From: Baylisascaris procyonis
Lineage: Eukaryota; Nematoda; Chromadorea; Rhabditida; Ascarididae
Reading direction: 5' to 3'
Assembly: GCA_037389465.1 (NCBI GenBank)
Contig: JAZARR010000008.1
Coordinates: 744,001-808,000, forward strand
Length of the DNA: 64,000 bases
The position numbers were made by a program, and so were the translations under genes. Under the pieces are notes generated by a model. The model made no database searches, had not been told where the DNA came from, and saw only the letters and a list, made by a program, of their open reading frames with translations. Positions 53,001 to 64,000 of the stretch are shown piece after piece (position 1 is the first letter of the stretch; the number at the start of each line of letters is the position of its first letter).

Positions 53001-54580
53001 CTAGAAAATTATCAATCAAAACGAAACTAAAGATAAGAGACCAACCGATACTAAAAATTATATTCGCCCAAATTATCTGTCAAAACCTTCTGCAATCAGT
53101 GAATGATAAAAAATAAATCAATCTACACCAATATGAATGCCATCATAATTTACTTCGGCATAAATTTTTGCTCTCATTATTTCATCTAATCTTTGCTTAA
53201 AAGTAGTGCATATTATATCAAATATGGATACTTACAACGGAACAACATGTGAAGACGACGAAGAATGCTTGCACAATACCAGCCGTACCGATGATCCATG
53301 TTAAACGAATAAAGAACAACACACCAAAGATGTTCTGCATACACGGTAGATAGACACCTATTATCGTACCCATTTGTGCTACCTGAAATTATTGCATTAT
53401 CGCAGCGACGGATATCGAAGTGATGCTATCCAACTTTATGAACCTTTCGTTATTTCCGGCTGATCATATTTTAGGTTCCACTACGATCAGACTAGGAAAA
53501 ACACTCATCATCAAACATCGAATAAAAACGCCCTCCTTCCTATTTCCATCTTAATAACCTCTTTGCAAATAGCAAAGTTTATACGAAAAAAGAAATATCT
53601 AATCGACATAAAATAAAATAATAAAAGATCAATTAAGAGATCCATCGAATGGGATGAGGAAATAAGCGTTTTCAAATAAATATTTTTTATAATATATCGA
53701 TCATTTTTACAGCTCTCAAGTACAACCCTAAGGTGTCCCTCTTTCTATCATTTGAAAGGATTTATTCAACAAAAAAGGATTTCAAAAATTAGAACACAAA
53801 TTACACCTGACTTGATAAACTAGTCAGTGCAGAAAGGGCAGTTAACTTGGTATTCAGAATTTTCAATAAATCAACAGCTAAATCCCGTTAAAACATCTGA
53901 ATTAAAAGCATCCACCTTTTTGGTGGCTTTCGAATTGCCTTCCGCCTCGGCTGCATTCGGCATGACGGCATTATAGAGTGAAAGTGATCGTAGCATCTGC
54001 CCGATTTTTTGTCCTTGGGCATTGTATTCTTCCTGAAAGCAAATTCATACATCATAACTGCAAATATTTTTTTGATTGATGACGTCATTCGAAATATGAA
54101 ATTATTTAAGAGAAGATATCACCAAAATAGATAAATTCGACAATAAAAACCAATAAATTTAAAAGTTTTCTTATATAGGTGCATCAATTTTGTCATAGGC
54201 AACTATCAGCACTATCATTGGCCACTCATCTATCAAATGTTTCACAATTAATAGGTGCAAAACGATAATCAACATTAGGATCGGATATTTTCGACGAAAA
54301 ATTTTCCCTCCTTTCATTAGCCATTTCCAGACAACATCGATAGATGCGATTATGAAAGAAATTACAGATCGCATAAAAATTGCAATTTTCTAATTTCTTT
54401 CTACCTCTTACATTCTACTTTCTACAGATCATAAAACTTCCTTCCCCACTTGAGCTTTCCTCCATCTTATTCGATCAAACCCTTATATCACTTTAAGAAA
54501 AAAACGGCAATATACCTCATAAAGCGCAAGACTTGGACTATGTTGTTCACAAAGTGGTATTCGTTCAATGCCACCATCTC
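37772..54580 (-). CDS. kcc: K-Cl cotransporter (SLC12A4-7 / KCC family), 22 exons recognised, 5' end missing
   Basis: Electroneutral K+/Cl- symporter of the plasma membrane. Exons: 54516-54580, 53916-54032, 53236-53382, 52146-52331, 50776-50886, 49793-49896, 49164-49365, 48751-48834, 48356-48470, 47658-47756, 46797-46924, 46073-46296, 45091-45292, 43941-44054, 43327-43494, 42385-42480, 41398-41580, 40966-41181, 40162-40338, 39541-39657, 38577-38748, 37772-37863. All join in phase, giving about 1,039 residues; human KCCs have about 1,085-1,150. The last exon ends EVVTIYS and a stop, the family C-terminus. The first exon shown begins in phase 1 ([22 protein letters not shown]), so at least one 5' exon lies right of 54580. 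KCC, not NKCC/NCC, is indicated by [22 protein letters not shown] and the long extracellular loop between TM5 and TM6. Which of the three C. elegans kcc paralogs it matches is not resolved. Confidence 0.94.
39094..39218. mobile_element. Short retroposon insertion (SINE or truncated LINE tail) with target-site duplications
   Basis: A 101-bp insert (39106-39206) is flanked by perfect 12-bp direct repeats ACTGAAATCACC at 39094-39105 and 39207-39218. The insert starts with a hairpin (GGCTCGTC at 39108-39115 pairing with GACGAGCC at 39134-39141) and ends in about 14 AAAT units. The 3' hairpin plus short-repeat tail, with a target duplication, is typical of elements mobilised by RTE-type LINE machinery. 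It sits in a KCC intron between the last-but-two and last-but-one exons. The orientation inferred from the tail is plus, opposite to the gene. Confidence 0.8.
42055..42067. repeat. Poly-G tract (13 G)
   Basis: Uninterrupted run of 13 G inside a KCC intron; on the transcribed minus-strand RNA it reads as C. Confidence 0.9.
45091..53382 (-). CDS. kcc: KCC membrane domain exons (amino-acid permease fold)
   Basis: Eleven exons cover TM1 to TM12. TM1 carries [19 protein letters not shown], including the N-I-F-G ion-binding break. TM3 carries [16 protein letters not shown]6 carries [18 protein letters not shown], split across an exon junction, which in KCC structures lines the K+ and Cl- sites. 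The extracellular loop between TM5 and TM6 has four cysteines and several N-glycosylation sequons (NGS, NCT, NDS), as in other KCCs. TM8-TM10 include [17 protein letters not shown] and [10 protein letters not shown]. The donor after HPTIILV (TTG|GTTCGT) is weak but required by phase. Confidence 0.92.
50666..50706. repeat. Imperfect (ACAG/ACAC)n microsatellite
   Basis: Runs of ACACAGAC-type units in a KCC intron. Confidence 0.8.
51748..51762. repeat. Poly-C tract (15 C)
   Basis: Uninterrupted run of 15 C in a KCC intron. In the minus-strand transcript this is a G run able to form a G-quadruplex. Confidence 0.9.
53916..54580 (-). CDS. kcc: KCC N-terminal cytoplasmic exons
   Basis: Two exons encode the segment just before the membrane domain: SPSLALYE joined to [20 protein letters not shown] and ending GNSKATKK. 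This aligns with the ALFEEEMDTxPxVSSLL and KKPT parts of vertebrate KCCs. The upstream acceptor ATTTTCAG|GAGATG has a phase requiring one base from an unfound 5' exon. Confidence 0.8.
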
Positions 54581-57418
54581 CTGAAAATATTAAATATCCA
54601 TTCTTGATGTAATAATATAAGCAAATATAAAATGAAAATAATTTTTTTTTTTTTTACTGAGAGAACGAATATTTCTTCAAATGATAGTATTATCCAAAAT
54701 GGAAGAGAATATTATAGCACAAAAATAATTGTTGATTGAGTGAATATTCCTCAAGAAAAGTAATTAAATAAGAAATAATAGCCAGAATCATTCGGAAGTA
54801 TTTAAGAACTAATATCATGGAAACCAATAAACGATAAAGATGATTTACCGATATTTTCATCGATAATTGACGCATTTATATTTATAAATTTAGATGAATT
54901 TTTCATTGATTTTATAATGATTAGGCAGAAGACTCTATAAAATATTGTGAAAACAATTTCCAATAAGATCCTTCATGAGAAGATATAACAAAATTGATCC
55001 GTCTATTTAAAAATGCTTATGACTTTACAATTGAAGTGCATTTTGAATTATTCGCATATTAATTATATAGTGATCTTTATTGATCGATCATAAATTTCCA
55101 GTCTGAATGTGATCGGATTTTCAAAAATTTCCACTCCGAAATGAATAGAACTCGACAATCATATCAATAAATTTGCATATAGCGGTGGAAAAAAACACGG
55201 AATTTAGGCCACATTATTCAGATGACTAAATTCAAATGCAAACGTGGAATACGTCTAAATGGTGGAATTACAAAAGCTTTCAATAATATTTACGCTGAAC
55301 GGACATAATCACAGAGAAACTAGACAAAGTAGTAGGTAAGAGTATGTCTGAGATGTTGCTCTGTGTCTGAAGTGTCTGAAGAACAAGTAGAAGAACATTG
55401 ATATTCTAAAGTCATTGCGCAGCTAATGAGGCAGCAGTGAGCAGAAATAAAGGCGCAATACATGCTTTCTGTACTATATGCAAGAAACGCGATATGTGCT
55501 TTTTGTAAACAAAGCAATCGGATTCAATCGGATGCTTCAATATTCAACAACAAAATAAAGAAAATAATGTTCCAAATGTTTCCGTCAAAGCAACTAATCG
55601 ACTCCACCAATATTCAACTAAGAATTCGTTTTGGATCGCAAAATTATGATGCGGTTTTTGTGATTCATGAATTCAAATCATAAGACATACAAACACATAT
55701 ACATACACACACAGACATGAGTTGTCAGACATGCGATTTTTTAGCGACTATAAAAGAGAATAAAATGAGAAATTATGTTTTGTTTTTATTGAATACCTAA
55801 AAAAATATTATAGTGAAAATATTTTTGAAAAAAAAAAAACTAATCGAATTTTATGTACTGAAAAAAAAACGCAACTATATCAAAAGTATATTCTTCCATT
55901 AAAATCATCATGCAAATTCACTAAGAACTGAAAGAAAAAGAAACTCAATTACTGCAAAATCTTTTCCGAAGTACAAAAGATTATTTTCTTTCCGCCGTTG
56001 AAATCTCACTATTCAATACTAATGATGAGATTTCTTAACGTCGAGAGTAAGAAAAGAATTGTTCCAAAGCAACTGTTGGCGTCAATAATGACTACTAGAT
56101 TCATTGCCCCTAAGGAATACAAATAATCAGCGCTTGAGTTGCTCAACGATTTCAAAATAAGCAGTAAACACCACCATCAAAATATTAAAAAAACCAAATT
56201 ATCACATTTAATGAGCAGGTAAAATGCTAGCGGATATACCGAATAGTAAATCACTTCTAGGAACTCATTTAATGACCAGTCACATCTAATATAAGCAAGT
56301 AAGAAATAAAAAGCTAAAGTACAAAGCAATGGACAGCAAATAAATATTCTGCCTCATAAGGCGTGAAAATGGCTGCCAATTACATCCGTTTGCAGCTGAA
56401 TTTTTATATGCAAATACCTAATGCGCGCATACACAAGAAACTTATTTCACTGCTTATCGATCACGCTTGTCAACTCTGCGCTCTAAATCCAGAATAGGTC
56501 ACGCATTATGTCTTGGATCATAAACCAATCCCTCATCTCTCTATCTCACCTTTAGAGTCAAGTAGTGGACTGACAGATTTATGACCCTACAACAACCAGC
56601 TCAACCCAATCTTCTAGCAGTTAATTATGCAAATTGCTAACTACAAACCAAAAAAAAAACTATTAAGACATACGAAATTATAACAAGATCAACCTAAACC
56701 TCTATATCAATCTGCATGTATGTGTCTATTGATAGATTACTTAAAGAAGAACAAGGATCATTTTTCAATAAAAGAGAGAAATGAATTCATTCAATTAGCA
56801 CAAAAAAGTTGCATGTATTTCACTTCAGAAGCTCTCATTTGATCAATCGTTACAAATAAAAGGGAACAGAGAAATATTAGCATTTGGGATATAGCAACTC
56901 TTTTTGGAAATTAAAGCGCAAGCATTTATAAACGAAATGATATGCGGTTAACTTTTTATTCATTAATCTAATCGATAGACGTAAAAATATATTTGAATTT
57001 CATTTCTGAAGCACAATCATTAGGTGTTATTTTTGAAGGTCCCCAATGTGTAGTGCTGATGTGCGAATCAATGCAAACGGCTAACATCCTAATCCACTCA
57101 TTTTTCGCAATGCTCGCGAACATAGCTTCATTTAATTGGCACACGCAGATATCATCTTACGAATAAATAGATAGCCTATCGGAAGCGGTAATTCACTAAC
57201 AAAGAATGAAAAAAAAAAGATGTGCAAAGACCAACAATTCGCTATCGCTTTGTTAACAATGATAGAAGAAATTTAAAAATAAATAAATAAAAATTCATAA
57301 ATGATTAAAGCGATGTGAAGAATTAATTATTGAAATAGTTGAAAGGATCTGGACATAAATGACGCCAAAAGAAATGATAATATGAAAGAAAATTTTCTAA
57401 AATTTTAGTAAATTTATA

Positions 57419-58097
57419 TCAAAAATAATTCTGTGCAGAAAAATCGAGAAATGCTTTTTTTTCAATTCCAAGAATATAAACATTTGTTTTTCCTTGGAAT
57501 TTCTGTTCTTCTGAAAGTACATTCCCAAATGGGTCAATATCATAAGAAAATACGTCTTTATTCTTAAATATCGAATCTGAGAAGCAATAAACGAGGTAAT
57601 TGTTCGACAGCAAAGCTTCTTTATTAGGTGTTAATCCGTGCAAAAAAGAATTGTAACGAGAACTTATTACTTAGTGGCCGATGAATATAGATAGTACTGG
57701 ATTATTGAAGTATATCCACGGATTTTTATAGTTGATGGCAATATTCCAAAGAAAACACAATAAAATGTTTCATCGTTCAAATCGTTGTGGAAATGACTTT
57801 TTCTCAGCGTAAACTCATAGATCACTACATTCACTTTCGAGGTCATATTGCTCCAAGACAACTTTTTCACAGTTCTAATGGATCTAGGTTGACAATTATT
57901 CCCATCTCTTGTCAAATAGCAGATTGGTTGCGTGATGGCCACAACTATCTGCTCAGCATTACATATTACTTTGAGATCGATTGATTTCAAAGCAATAAAA
58001 ACTTGAAGATTGTATAAGATGAGGTCGGTATTCGCATATCATAAATTCTAACAGCAAATATTACAAAAAATAATGTCCCATTGACTGATTGGAGCAT
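57419..58097 (-). pseudogene. Unrecognised coding-like stretch in three overlapping frames
   Basis: ATG at 58097 opens MLQSVNGTLFFVIFAV, signal-peptide-like, for 36 codons. An overlapping frame then runs through KVICNAEQIVVAITQPICY and FYCVFFGILPSTIKIRGY to a stop at about 57667. A third frame overlapping it by a few bases continues YNSFLHGLTPNKEALL to FLDFSAQNYF and a stop at 57419. The overlapping ends suggest one intronless frame of about 230 codons with two frameshifts. It may be a decayed or mis-sequenced small secreted-protein gene. Each piece alone is within chance length for this AT content, so confidence is low. Confidence 0.25.
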
Positions 58098-59344
58098 TTT
58101 TTAGTAAAGTTTTAGTAATTCCCTCAGTGCCATAAGAAGCGACTTTTAGCCGCTCAAATATCTCGAACGAAAATCCCTAAAATTCTTTTGTATTTTTTCC
58201 CTCTATTACGTTCGCAGAGATAAAGAAATGCACCTTACAAATAATTTAAAGAGAGAATATAAGAAGAGTATATAAATAGCAAGCATCGTTTATTGCAAGA
58301 TAAGAAAGTGAGCAATGTGAAGACGTATCGTTTTGTATATCAATTAAATTTTCGAAGTTTTTTCTTCCGCATAAAAACAAGTCTCATATCTAATCGATTC
58401 CAACTTTAGCAACAAATTGAACGTTTTAATCAAAAAAAAAAAGATGATTTAATTGGAATGAATTCCCTCATAGACGAAATAAATAGACGCAGACGAATTT
58501 TTTTAATATCATAAAGTCATAAATACTGAATTCCTATGCACTTCTCTCTGCCCCATTTCGGTGTTGATGCAACATGCAAACATTCACTTATCTTCGCGAT
58601 TAGTCTGAAGCATAATCGGTGTCGAGCGAGCAAAGCGCTTCTAATATATGAAGTGCTAATCAGATTCGCCACAAGAGCGAAAAGTGGGCACCGTCTTGCC
58701 CCTGAATCCAAAATTTCCACCTCTACTTTGCCTCTTCGCTACAACTTTTAGAAGTAGATCCCCCTCTCAACCAACTGCAACAAACTTTCAAAGATTAACA
58801 ATCTTGAAAGAAATTTATTTTCGAACATCTGAGATGTGATATGTTGCTGTTATAAATGCCTAAAATTTAGACAGCTAAAAATACCTTCAAATGAACACTC
58901 CCCCCCCTCTTCCCACCTTCCTAATGTTTAAAACATTGCTTTTTAATCTTTTAAAATTTATGACAGCACCGGGTTTTATTAAAATAATAGGGAAATTTGA
59001 GAACTTGATGTGTTTCCTAACACTTCAATATGCCAACAAAAGAAACTTATCTCAATTTTTGAATTAATATTCTATTAGTTATTGAAAATATTTTTCAACA
59101 TATTGCTAATTTAATTTCTCTTTTCGAATTATGTCATGCATTATCCTCCCCTCCCTCCCTTCTGCCTCTTAATTTCCGTGAAGAAAAGTTCTTGTTTGTT
59201 GCTCTCTAATTCCGGCAAAGAATTCAAGCTGCACACCAAGACAAAAAGTGCTCAAATCAAATATATCAGCATAAACCTAGAGAACGAAGGTCGAACAGGA
59301 AGCAATTGGAATAATAGAGTGAATTCCGCGCAATATCTGTGTCC

Positions 59345-59345
<1 letters not shown>

Positions 59346-59414
<69 letters not shown>
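59346..59414. repeat. (TA)n microsatellite, 69 bp
   Basis: Uninterrupted TA dinucleotide run. It generates a spurious Tyr-Ile ORF on the plus strand. Confidence 0.95.
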
Positions 59415-59418
<4 letters not shown>

Positions 59419-59960
59419 TGAATGAATTAGTTCTATTTCATATTGTTCATTAAATTTAAAAAATCGATTGATTATAAATATTGGAAATCGATAATGTGAA
59501 ATATCTAAGGATAAAAAGGTTACTATTGTTTACAAACAACAACCACAGACATATCAATAACCTTCATGCACTCAAAAGTTTCAATAGTTTTGTTCAATTT
59601 ATAAATAAATAATTGCGAGTATTATTAAATACTATATAAATAACATAGAAAAGTATTTTCTACCTAATTAACGTATTCTATGCATTAAAGTCTAGTCCAG
59701 ATGCAAGAATTTTCCTTAAGCTTAGATTAGAAAATATTGAATTTTCTTTTCCCTTTTTTGAATAAAATTCATTTCGAACGCCAAATTCAAAGTAGCGAAT
59801 CGTTACGTTTGAACCATCCAAATATTTATTTAGCAGAGAGAGAGAAAAAAAAAAGAGAAAATGCTCGCTTTATTCTTTATTTCACTAGTGCTAGTAATTT
59901 TGTGTCGAAAATAATTAAACGTTGAATAAAAATATTCTTTGGAATTGAAAAAAAAGGAAG

Positions 59961-60056
59961 CAAATAAACTTTTTTGTTTAATTCATGCGAAAAGTAAATA
60001 AATTTTCTGTTTACTTCAAGCGTAAAATAAACAAATTTTTTGTTTACTTTAAACGG
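59961..60056. repeat. Tandem repeat, three diverged copies of about 33 bp
   Basis: Units with cores AAATAAACTTTTTTGTTTA, AAATAAATTTTCTGTTTAC and AAACAAATTTTTTGTTTAC start near 59961, 59996 and 60028. Each core is itself nearly palindromic (AAACAAA...TTTGTTT). Confidence 0.7.
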
Positions 60057-60706
60057 AAACACTAAATCGATGGAATCTCTCTATTTAAGAGTGCGTCGAT
60101 TCCATGAAAATACCTTCTGAAAGCGATATAAAATGGGCTAATATCTAAACGCATGATAATGGATGAATTTAGAGGAGTTATCGGGACAGAAATCGTTTCA
60201 TGAACGTTTTGTGTGTTTATGAGTGCAAGCAATCGCATCAAGAGTGAGGCATAATGCTTTAAGGCTTAAGTGTACTTGAGAAGAAACACACTCGTTCTTG
60301 CGGGGTTAGCCGTTCCGCTGTTTCCGTTTGCCCACAGCAAAGATCGATTCTTAAATCAACAAACGAACAAGTGCGACCGAGTGGTACGTTATTGTTGCTT
60401 TCTAGGACACACTTGCTAAGCGCTAACGATCGTTGTCGAAATCAGAATCCAAATACGTCAAGAAACACAGCAGACTTCAACTCTCACCTTAGATGCTTTA
60501 TTGTGAACTATCTCTGTTTTTGTTGCAATCAAAAATAGTAATTATGTATCAAAAAAATAGCAATTATGAGGATGGCTTAGTCCAAACTTATAGCACACTA
60601 TCAATGAACTATATCCTGAGGTTAAAATCATAGCCTGAAGAGCATTGGATTCCAAAAAAATGAATCCACATCGATTCATCTCACTTTTTTTGACGATAAA
60701 TTCTGC

Positions 60707-60712
60707 AAAAAA

Positions 60713-60747
<35 letters not shown>

Positions 60748-60750
60748 AAA
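60707..60750. repeat. (AAAT)n microsatellite
   Basis: About eleven AAAT units. Unlike the copy at 39.1 kb it has no adjoining hairpin and no flanking direct repeat, so it is scored as a simple repeat. Confidence 0.85.
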
Positions 60751-61395
60751 TATCCACCTAAGCAGTTCACCTAATTAACGTTGAATTAATTTTCTAGCGA
60801 TATTGCATACGAACAGAATGACAATAGAATTTTGAGAGAGCATATCTGATTAACGGAATATTCAGGTGTATAAAAGTCGTGACACAACATTTGCATTCAA
60901 ACGCATCAAAAAAGAACGTTGATCGAAAAGATAAAAAGTTCAAAATAATAAAAAAAAGTAATAAAAAAATTATTAATATTCGTGATGAATGTTGATCGAT
61001 TTATGCACTTAAAAACTTTCAACTACATATTTATTGATGACATTGATTTAAAGTTGAATGTAAAGCTTATATATTACCCCCATAACTTGACTACTTTTTC
61101 AGTGTTTAGACAACAAAACGTTCAAGATTTGTTGTAAAGATCGCAAAAATCTTGCACCTCATTTAGGCGAAAGTACCCTTTTTTTTTTTCTTACGATAAG
61201 CTGCTATCGCTGCTAATCTCAGCAATAAAATTTTCAAAACGCCATACGAGATATCAAGGTGCTGAAATAATGGTAAATGCAACCCGACAAGAAGGGATTC
61301 GAGGTTATTCACCCACTTCACGATGTGTTTCAATAGGCTGCAAATACCATCAACGACAGCTCTTCGATATAAAAGACGCTGGGGAAAAGATGTTT

Positions 61396-61479
61396 AAAAA
61401 AAATAAAATAAAATCCTTAATAAGACAATTTTACTGTTTGAAAAAAAAATAAAATAAAATCCTTAATAAGACAATTTTA
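61396..61479. repeat. Direct duplication of a 38-bp AT-rich segment
   Basis: The segment ending AAATCCTTAATAAGACAATT at 61411-61430 recurs identically 45 bp downstream, each copy preceded by A-rich AAATAAAAT sequence. Confidence 0.85.
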
Positions 61480-64000
61480 TAAGTTAAAAATTCTATTTCC
61501 TCAAAGACATATTTCCGACATTTCATTGCTCAATGATATCTAGCGGATATGCAGAAAAAAAAAGTGAAGAAAGAGAGAAGGAGAGAAAAAACGAGAGAGG
61601 AGAGATGAGAGGAAGAAGAGGGCGAATCTCAATTTGTTAGCGTTTATTTATTCGTAAGATGCGCTGTCTCTTTCGCACTCCCTCATGTCCTTCAAAAAAA
61701 AAAAAAACCACTAATCATCATCAAAGCTTGCTGACACACATTGAGATCTGCCGGCTTGAAAAGTCTTTTCAAAATATGCAAAATAAAATATAATTTGAAG
61801 GACGCACTTCAAATTCTTCGATATTCCAAACGCATTACTTTTGGTATCTTTATCAATAAATGAATTCTTGCATATATGAGCACACCTGTCTACGGATGAG
61901 TGTATATTTAATTACCAAACGGTTTCCCCTTTTCATACAACAAAGTCGAGTATACAATAATCTTCGCTACTACAACGTTTACACTTTAGCATACCTTAAT
62001 TGCGATACGTATGTTTTATATATGCAAATAGCAAAAATATGTGGGTGTAATTTTTCTTTTCGAATGCGGAAATTGCATAAAGTGAACGTCATATGTAGAA
62101 TTCCGTAGTACAGTATGCTACCGTAGTATTCGTAGTATGCTACCCATCCAATTTGCATTTCCTTTCCTGTCTCTTTCTCTCTCTCAAAAAAAAACGCCTG
62201 TTCTTAATTAGAACGGCATTTCTAGTGGTGTAGTTTTGAGCATTGCAAGTGAGCTTATATTAAGGTTTAACTTGTAACATACATTCAACACAAATAATAT
62301 GCAATGAAAGCATTAATTATGTTATATAATAAACGGCAATGAATCGATGACCGATTGCATATCAAACTTCACCATTATAAAATTAAGAAGTTAGAATACC
62401 TGTAAGTGGGAAATTATCGAATTGTCTTTTGCTCGTCATCTCATTACATAAGCCTAATGAAAATTATCGTTTACATTCGTCAATCTGAGGTAGAAAATTG
62501 ATGCTTCGGCGAATAGCAAATAGGCCAAGCGGGGGATTCGATTCGATCCTAACTTCAACGAATGACGAATGAAAATCACTTTAACGAAAAGGCGGTCCAA
62601 GCGGCGATAATTTCTGTATGGGATTCAATTGATGTCCTTAGGATGTAAATTCAAATAAGCCTTAAGGAGATCGCTAAGAGGAGCGCATATGAGATTTGCA
62701 TGAAGGATGTGCACATCGCATTCGGCATACTCATAATTCAAATTCTCAAAATACTGCCGCTATCCCCATATCTCTTATCGTTAAAAACTGCACCAAATGC
62801 CAATTTTTAAATCATATGAACGCCAGTAAATTGGATCAACTTTGAAATGAAATAAGGGCTACGAAAACCATTCCAAATCACTCAGCGGGTTTTGGCTTAC
62901 ATGAAAGAATAAGGTGATTAGGTTCACATTTTGCTTTTAACTTACATTCACTATTGAAAGGGGTTTTTTTTGGCAAAATATTTTCTCCGCCGCGATGAAA
63001 CTACTTTAGCTATTGGAATATGCAACACATACGTATATATAAGCTGTCACTTTTTGCAATCGCCGGGTATCACTGTTCGTCATCTTAAAAAAAAAAAAAA
63101 TTGCACAATTTACTTCAACTGCATCAAAGTTTTAACGCCTAAAAACGAATCCCTCAAAGATTATCCTAATATAAAGCCCCTTGCACCGATTTCTGTACGA
63201 ATGGGTTTCTCGCTAAGATGGCTATCGCATATTTTAGCGAGTTATCTATCAAATATGACTTTTTCTTAATTTGCATATGTAAAATAATAGAAGGTAAGGA
63301 ATTACAACAATAAACACATTATTTACTGTGATTTCAACAAGTAAACTCATCGCTAAACAACCTTATTATACATTTATCTCATATTACTCAAAATAATATA
63401 AGATACGGTTAGCTGGATCGACGGCATCATAAGCACTAAATGAAAGATATAGCACTTGTTCTAATATGAAAAGCCGTATTCATCGTCCAACCACAAGGAT
63501 GTCAACAAAATTTTGGAAGAGATAAATGCACAATGCTCAAATGAATCGCCAATCGCCCACTAAGTGTTTTATTAACGTAGATCGCTACCACTGATGCAGC
63601 ATTATCCGTAAAAAAACCTATTTATCCCTATTAGAATATGATAAATAAAATGCTTAGAAAAAAAAAGGAAATACGTAGAGCGCATAAGTGCAGCAATAAA
63701 AGCAACATCACAAAGTCACAGTAATCGCTCATCCCGTTTGATTCGAGCGCTCTTCGAGCTTTTTTCAACGACGTATGAACCCAATTACAGCAATAATATG
63801 ATCAAATACAGGAACTTAAAAAATTTCAAATGATATTCGGCTAGAAGCGAATATGAAAATGTGGTAGAGAAAGCTATTAGCGCCATCTATCAAAGCGTCA
63901 TGTACCGATACAATTCGATCAGCGAATCGTAATGGTGATCGATGAAAGTACGATATTACAGTCAATAGAGACGATAGTTTTGAAGGCGATATTCTACTTG

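Larger units (their letters stand above)
54581..64000. other. Region upstream of the recognised KCC exons, largely non-coding
   Basis: The missing 5' exon or exons and promoter of KCC should lie here, but the N-terminus of KCC proteins is poorly conserved and I could not identify them. Contents that can be seen: an unrecognised coding-like stretch (57419-58097), a long (TA)n tract, a 33-bp tandem repeat near 60.0 kb, an (AAAT)n run near 60.7 kb and a 45-bp-spaced duplication at 61.4 kb. GC-richer islands at about 58.53-58.75 kb and 60.2-60.5 kb are candidate promoter or exon areas. Nothing else is supported up to the right edge. Confidence 0.5.

Noticed and set aside
58520..58760. GC-richer island with opposed ORFs of 67 and 71 codons
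   Set aside because: Neither frame shows a domain, splice sites or codon bias. A promoter area is as likely, so it is only mentioned in the region entry.
59136..59453. 105-codon plus-strand ORF
   Set aside because: Kept open by the (TA)n tract, which reads as Tyr-Ile repeats.

Overview
The window is an AT-rich, intron-rich animal nuclear segment, almost certainly from a nematode. Exons are short, most introns end in a TTTTCAG-like acceptor, and the two complete genes plus the nearly complete third have the lengths and domain orders of nematode proteins. The species cannot be named from the sequence. There are no bacterial operons, CRISPR arrays, rRNA genes or recognisable tRNA genes.

Layout, with every recognised gene on the minus strand. 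(1) Left edge to about 0.6 kb: first coding exon (443-604), and probably part of a later exon, of a DENND4-like Rab guanine-nucleotide exchange factor; the rest lies off the left end. (2) 0.6-6.0 kb: intergenic, with a 33-bp minisatellite and a diverged 240-bp inverted repeat. (3) 6.0-22.8 kb: complete 18-exon BMP1/tolloid-type astacin metalloprotease (nas-39-like, 940 codons), ordered signal/prodomain, astacin, CUB, CUB, EGF, CUB, EGF, CUB, CUB. (4) 22.8-26.0 kb: intergenic, with a GC-richer stretch of broken coding-like sequence. (5) 26.0-34.9 kb: complete 9-exon twinfilin (338 codons). (6) 34.9-37.8 kb: intergenic with one unrecognised 98-codon ORF. (7) 37.8-54.6 kb: 22 recognised exons (about 1,039 codons) of a K-Cl cotransporter of the SLC12A4-7 family, complete at the C-terminus; only the first few dozen residues were not found. 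(8) 54.6-64 kb: mostly AT-rich non-coding sequence that presumably holds the missing KCC 5' exon or exons, plus a doubtful coding-like stretch at 57.4-58.1 kb.

The exon models were built by hand. Every internal junction in the three large genes joins in phase, and the joined protein matches the family across it. The genes are not an operon: intergenic gaps are 2.9-5.4 kb, and the products work in different places (extracellular matrix or signalling protease, actin regulator, membrane ion transporter, Rab regulator). I found no convincing new multi-gene system. The items most worth checking are a SINE-like insertion with perfect 12-bp target duplications, an apparent excess of splice acceptors with a purine before AG, one apparent GC-AG intron, a 38-bp intron, POU-octamer clusters, and the broken coding-like region at 23.6-24.6 kb.
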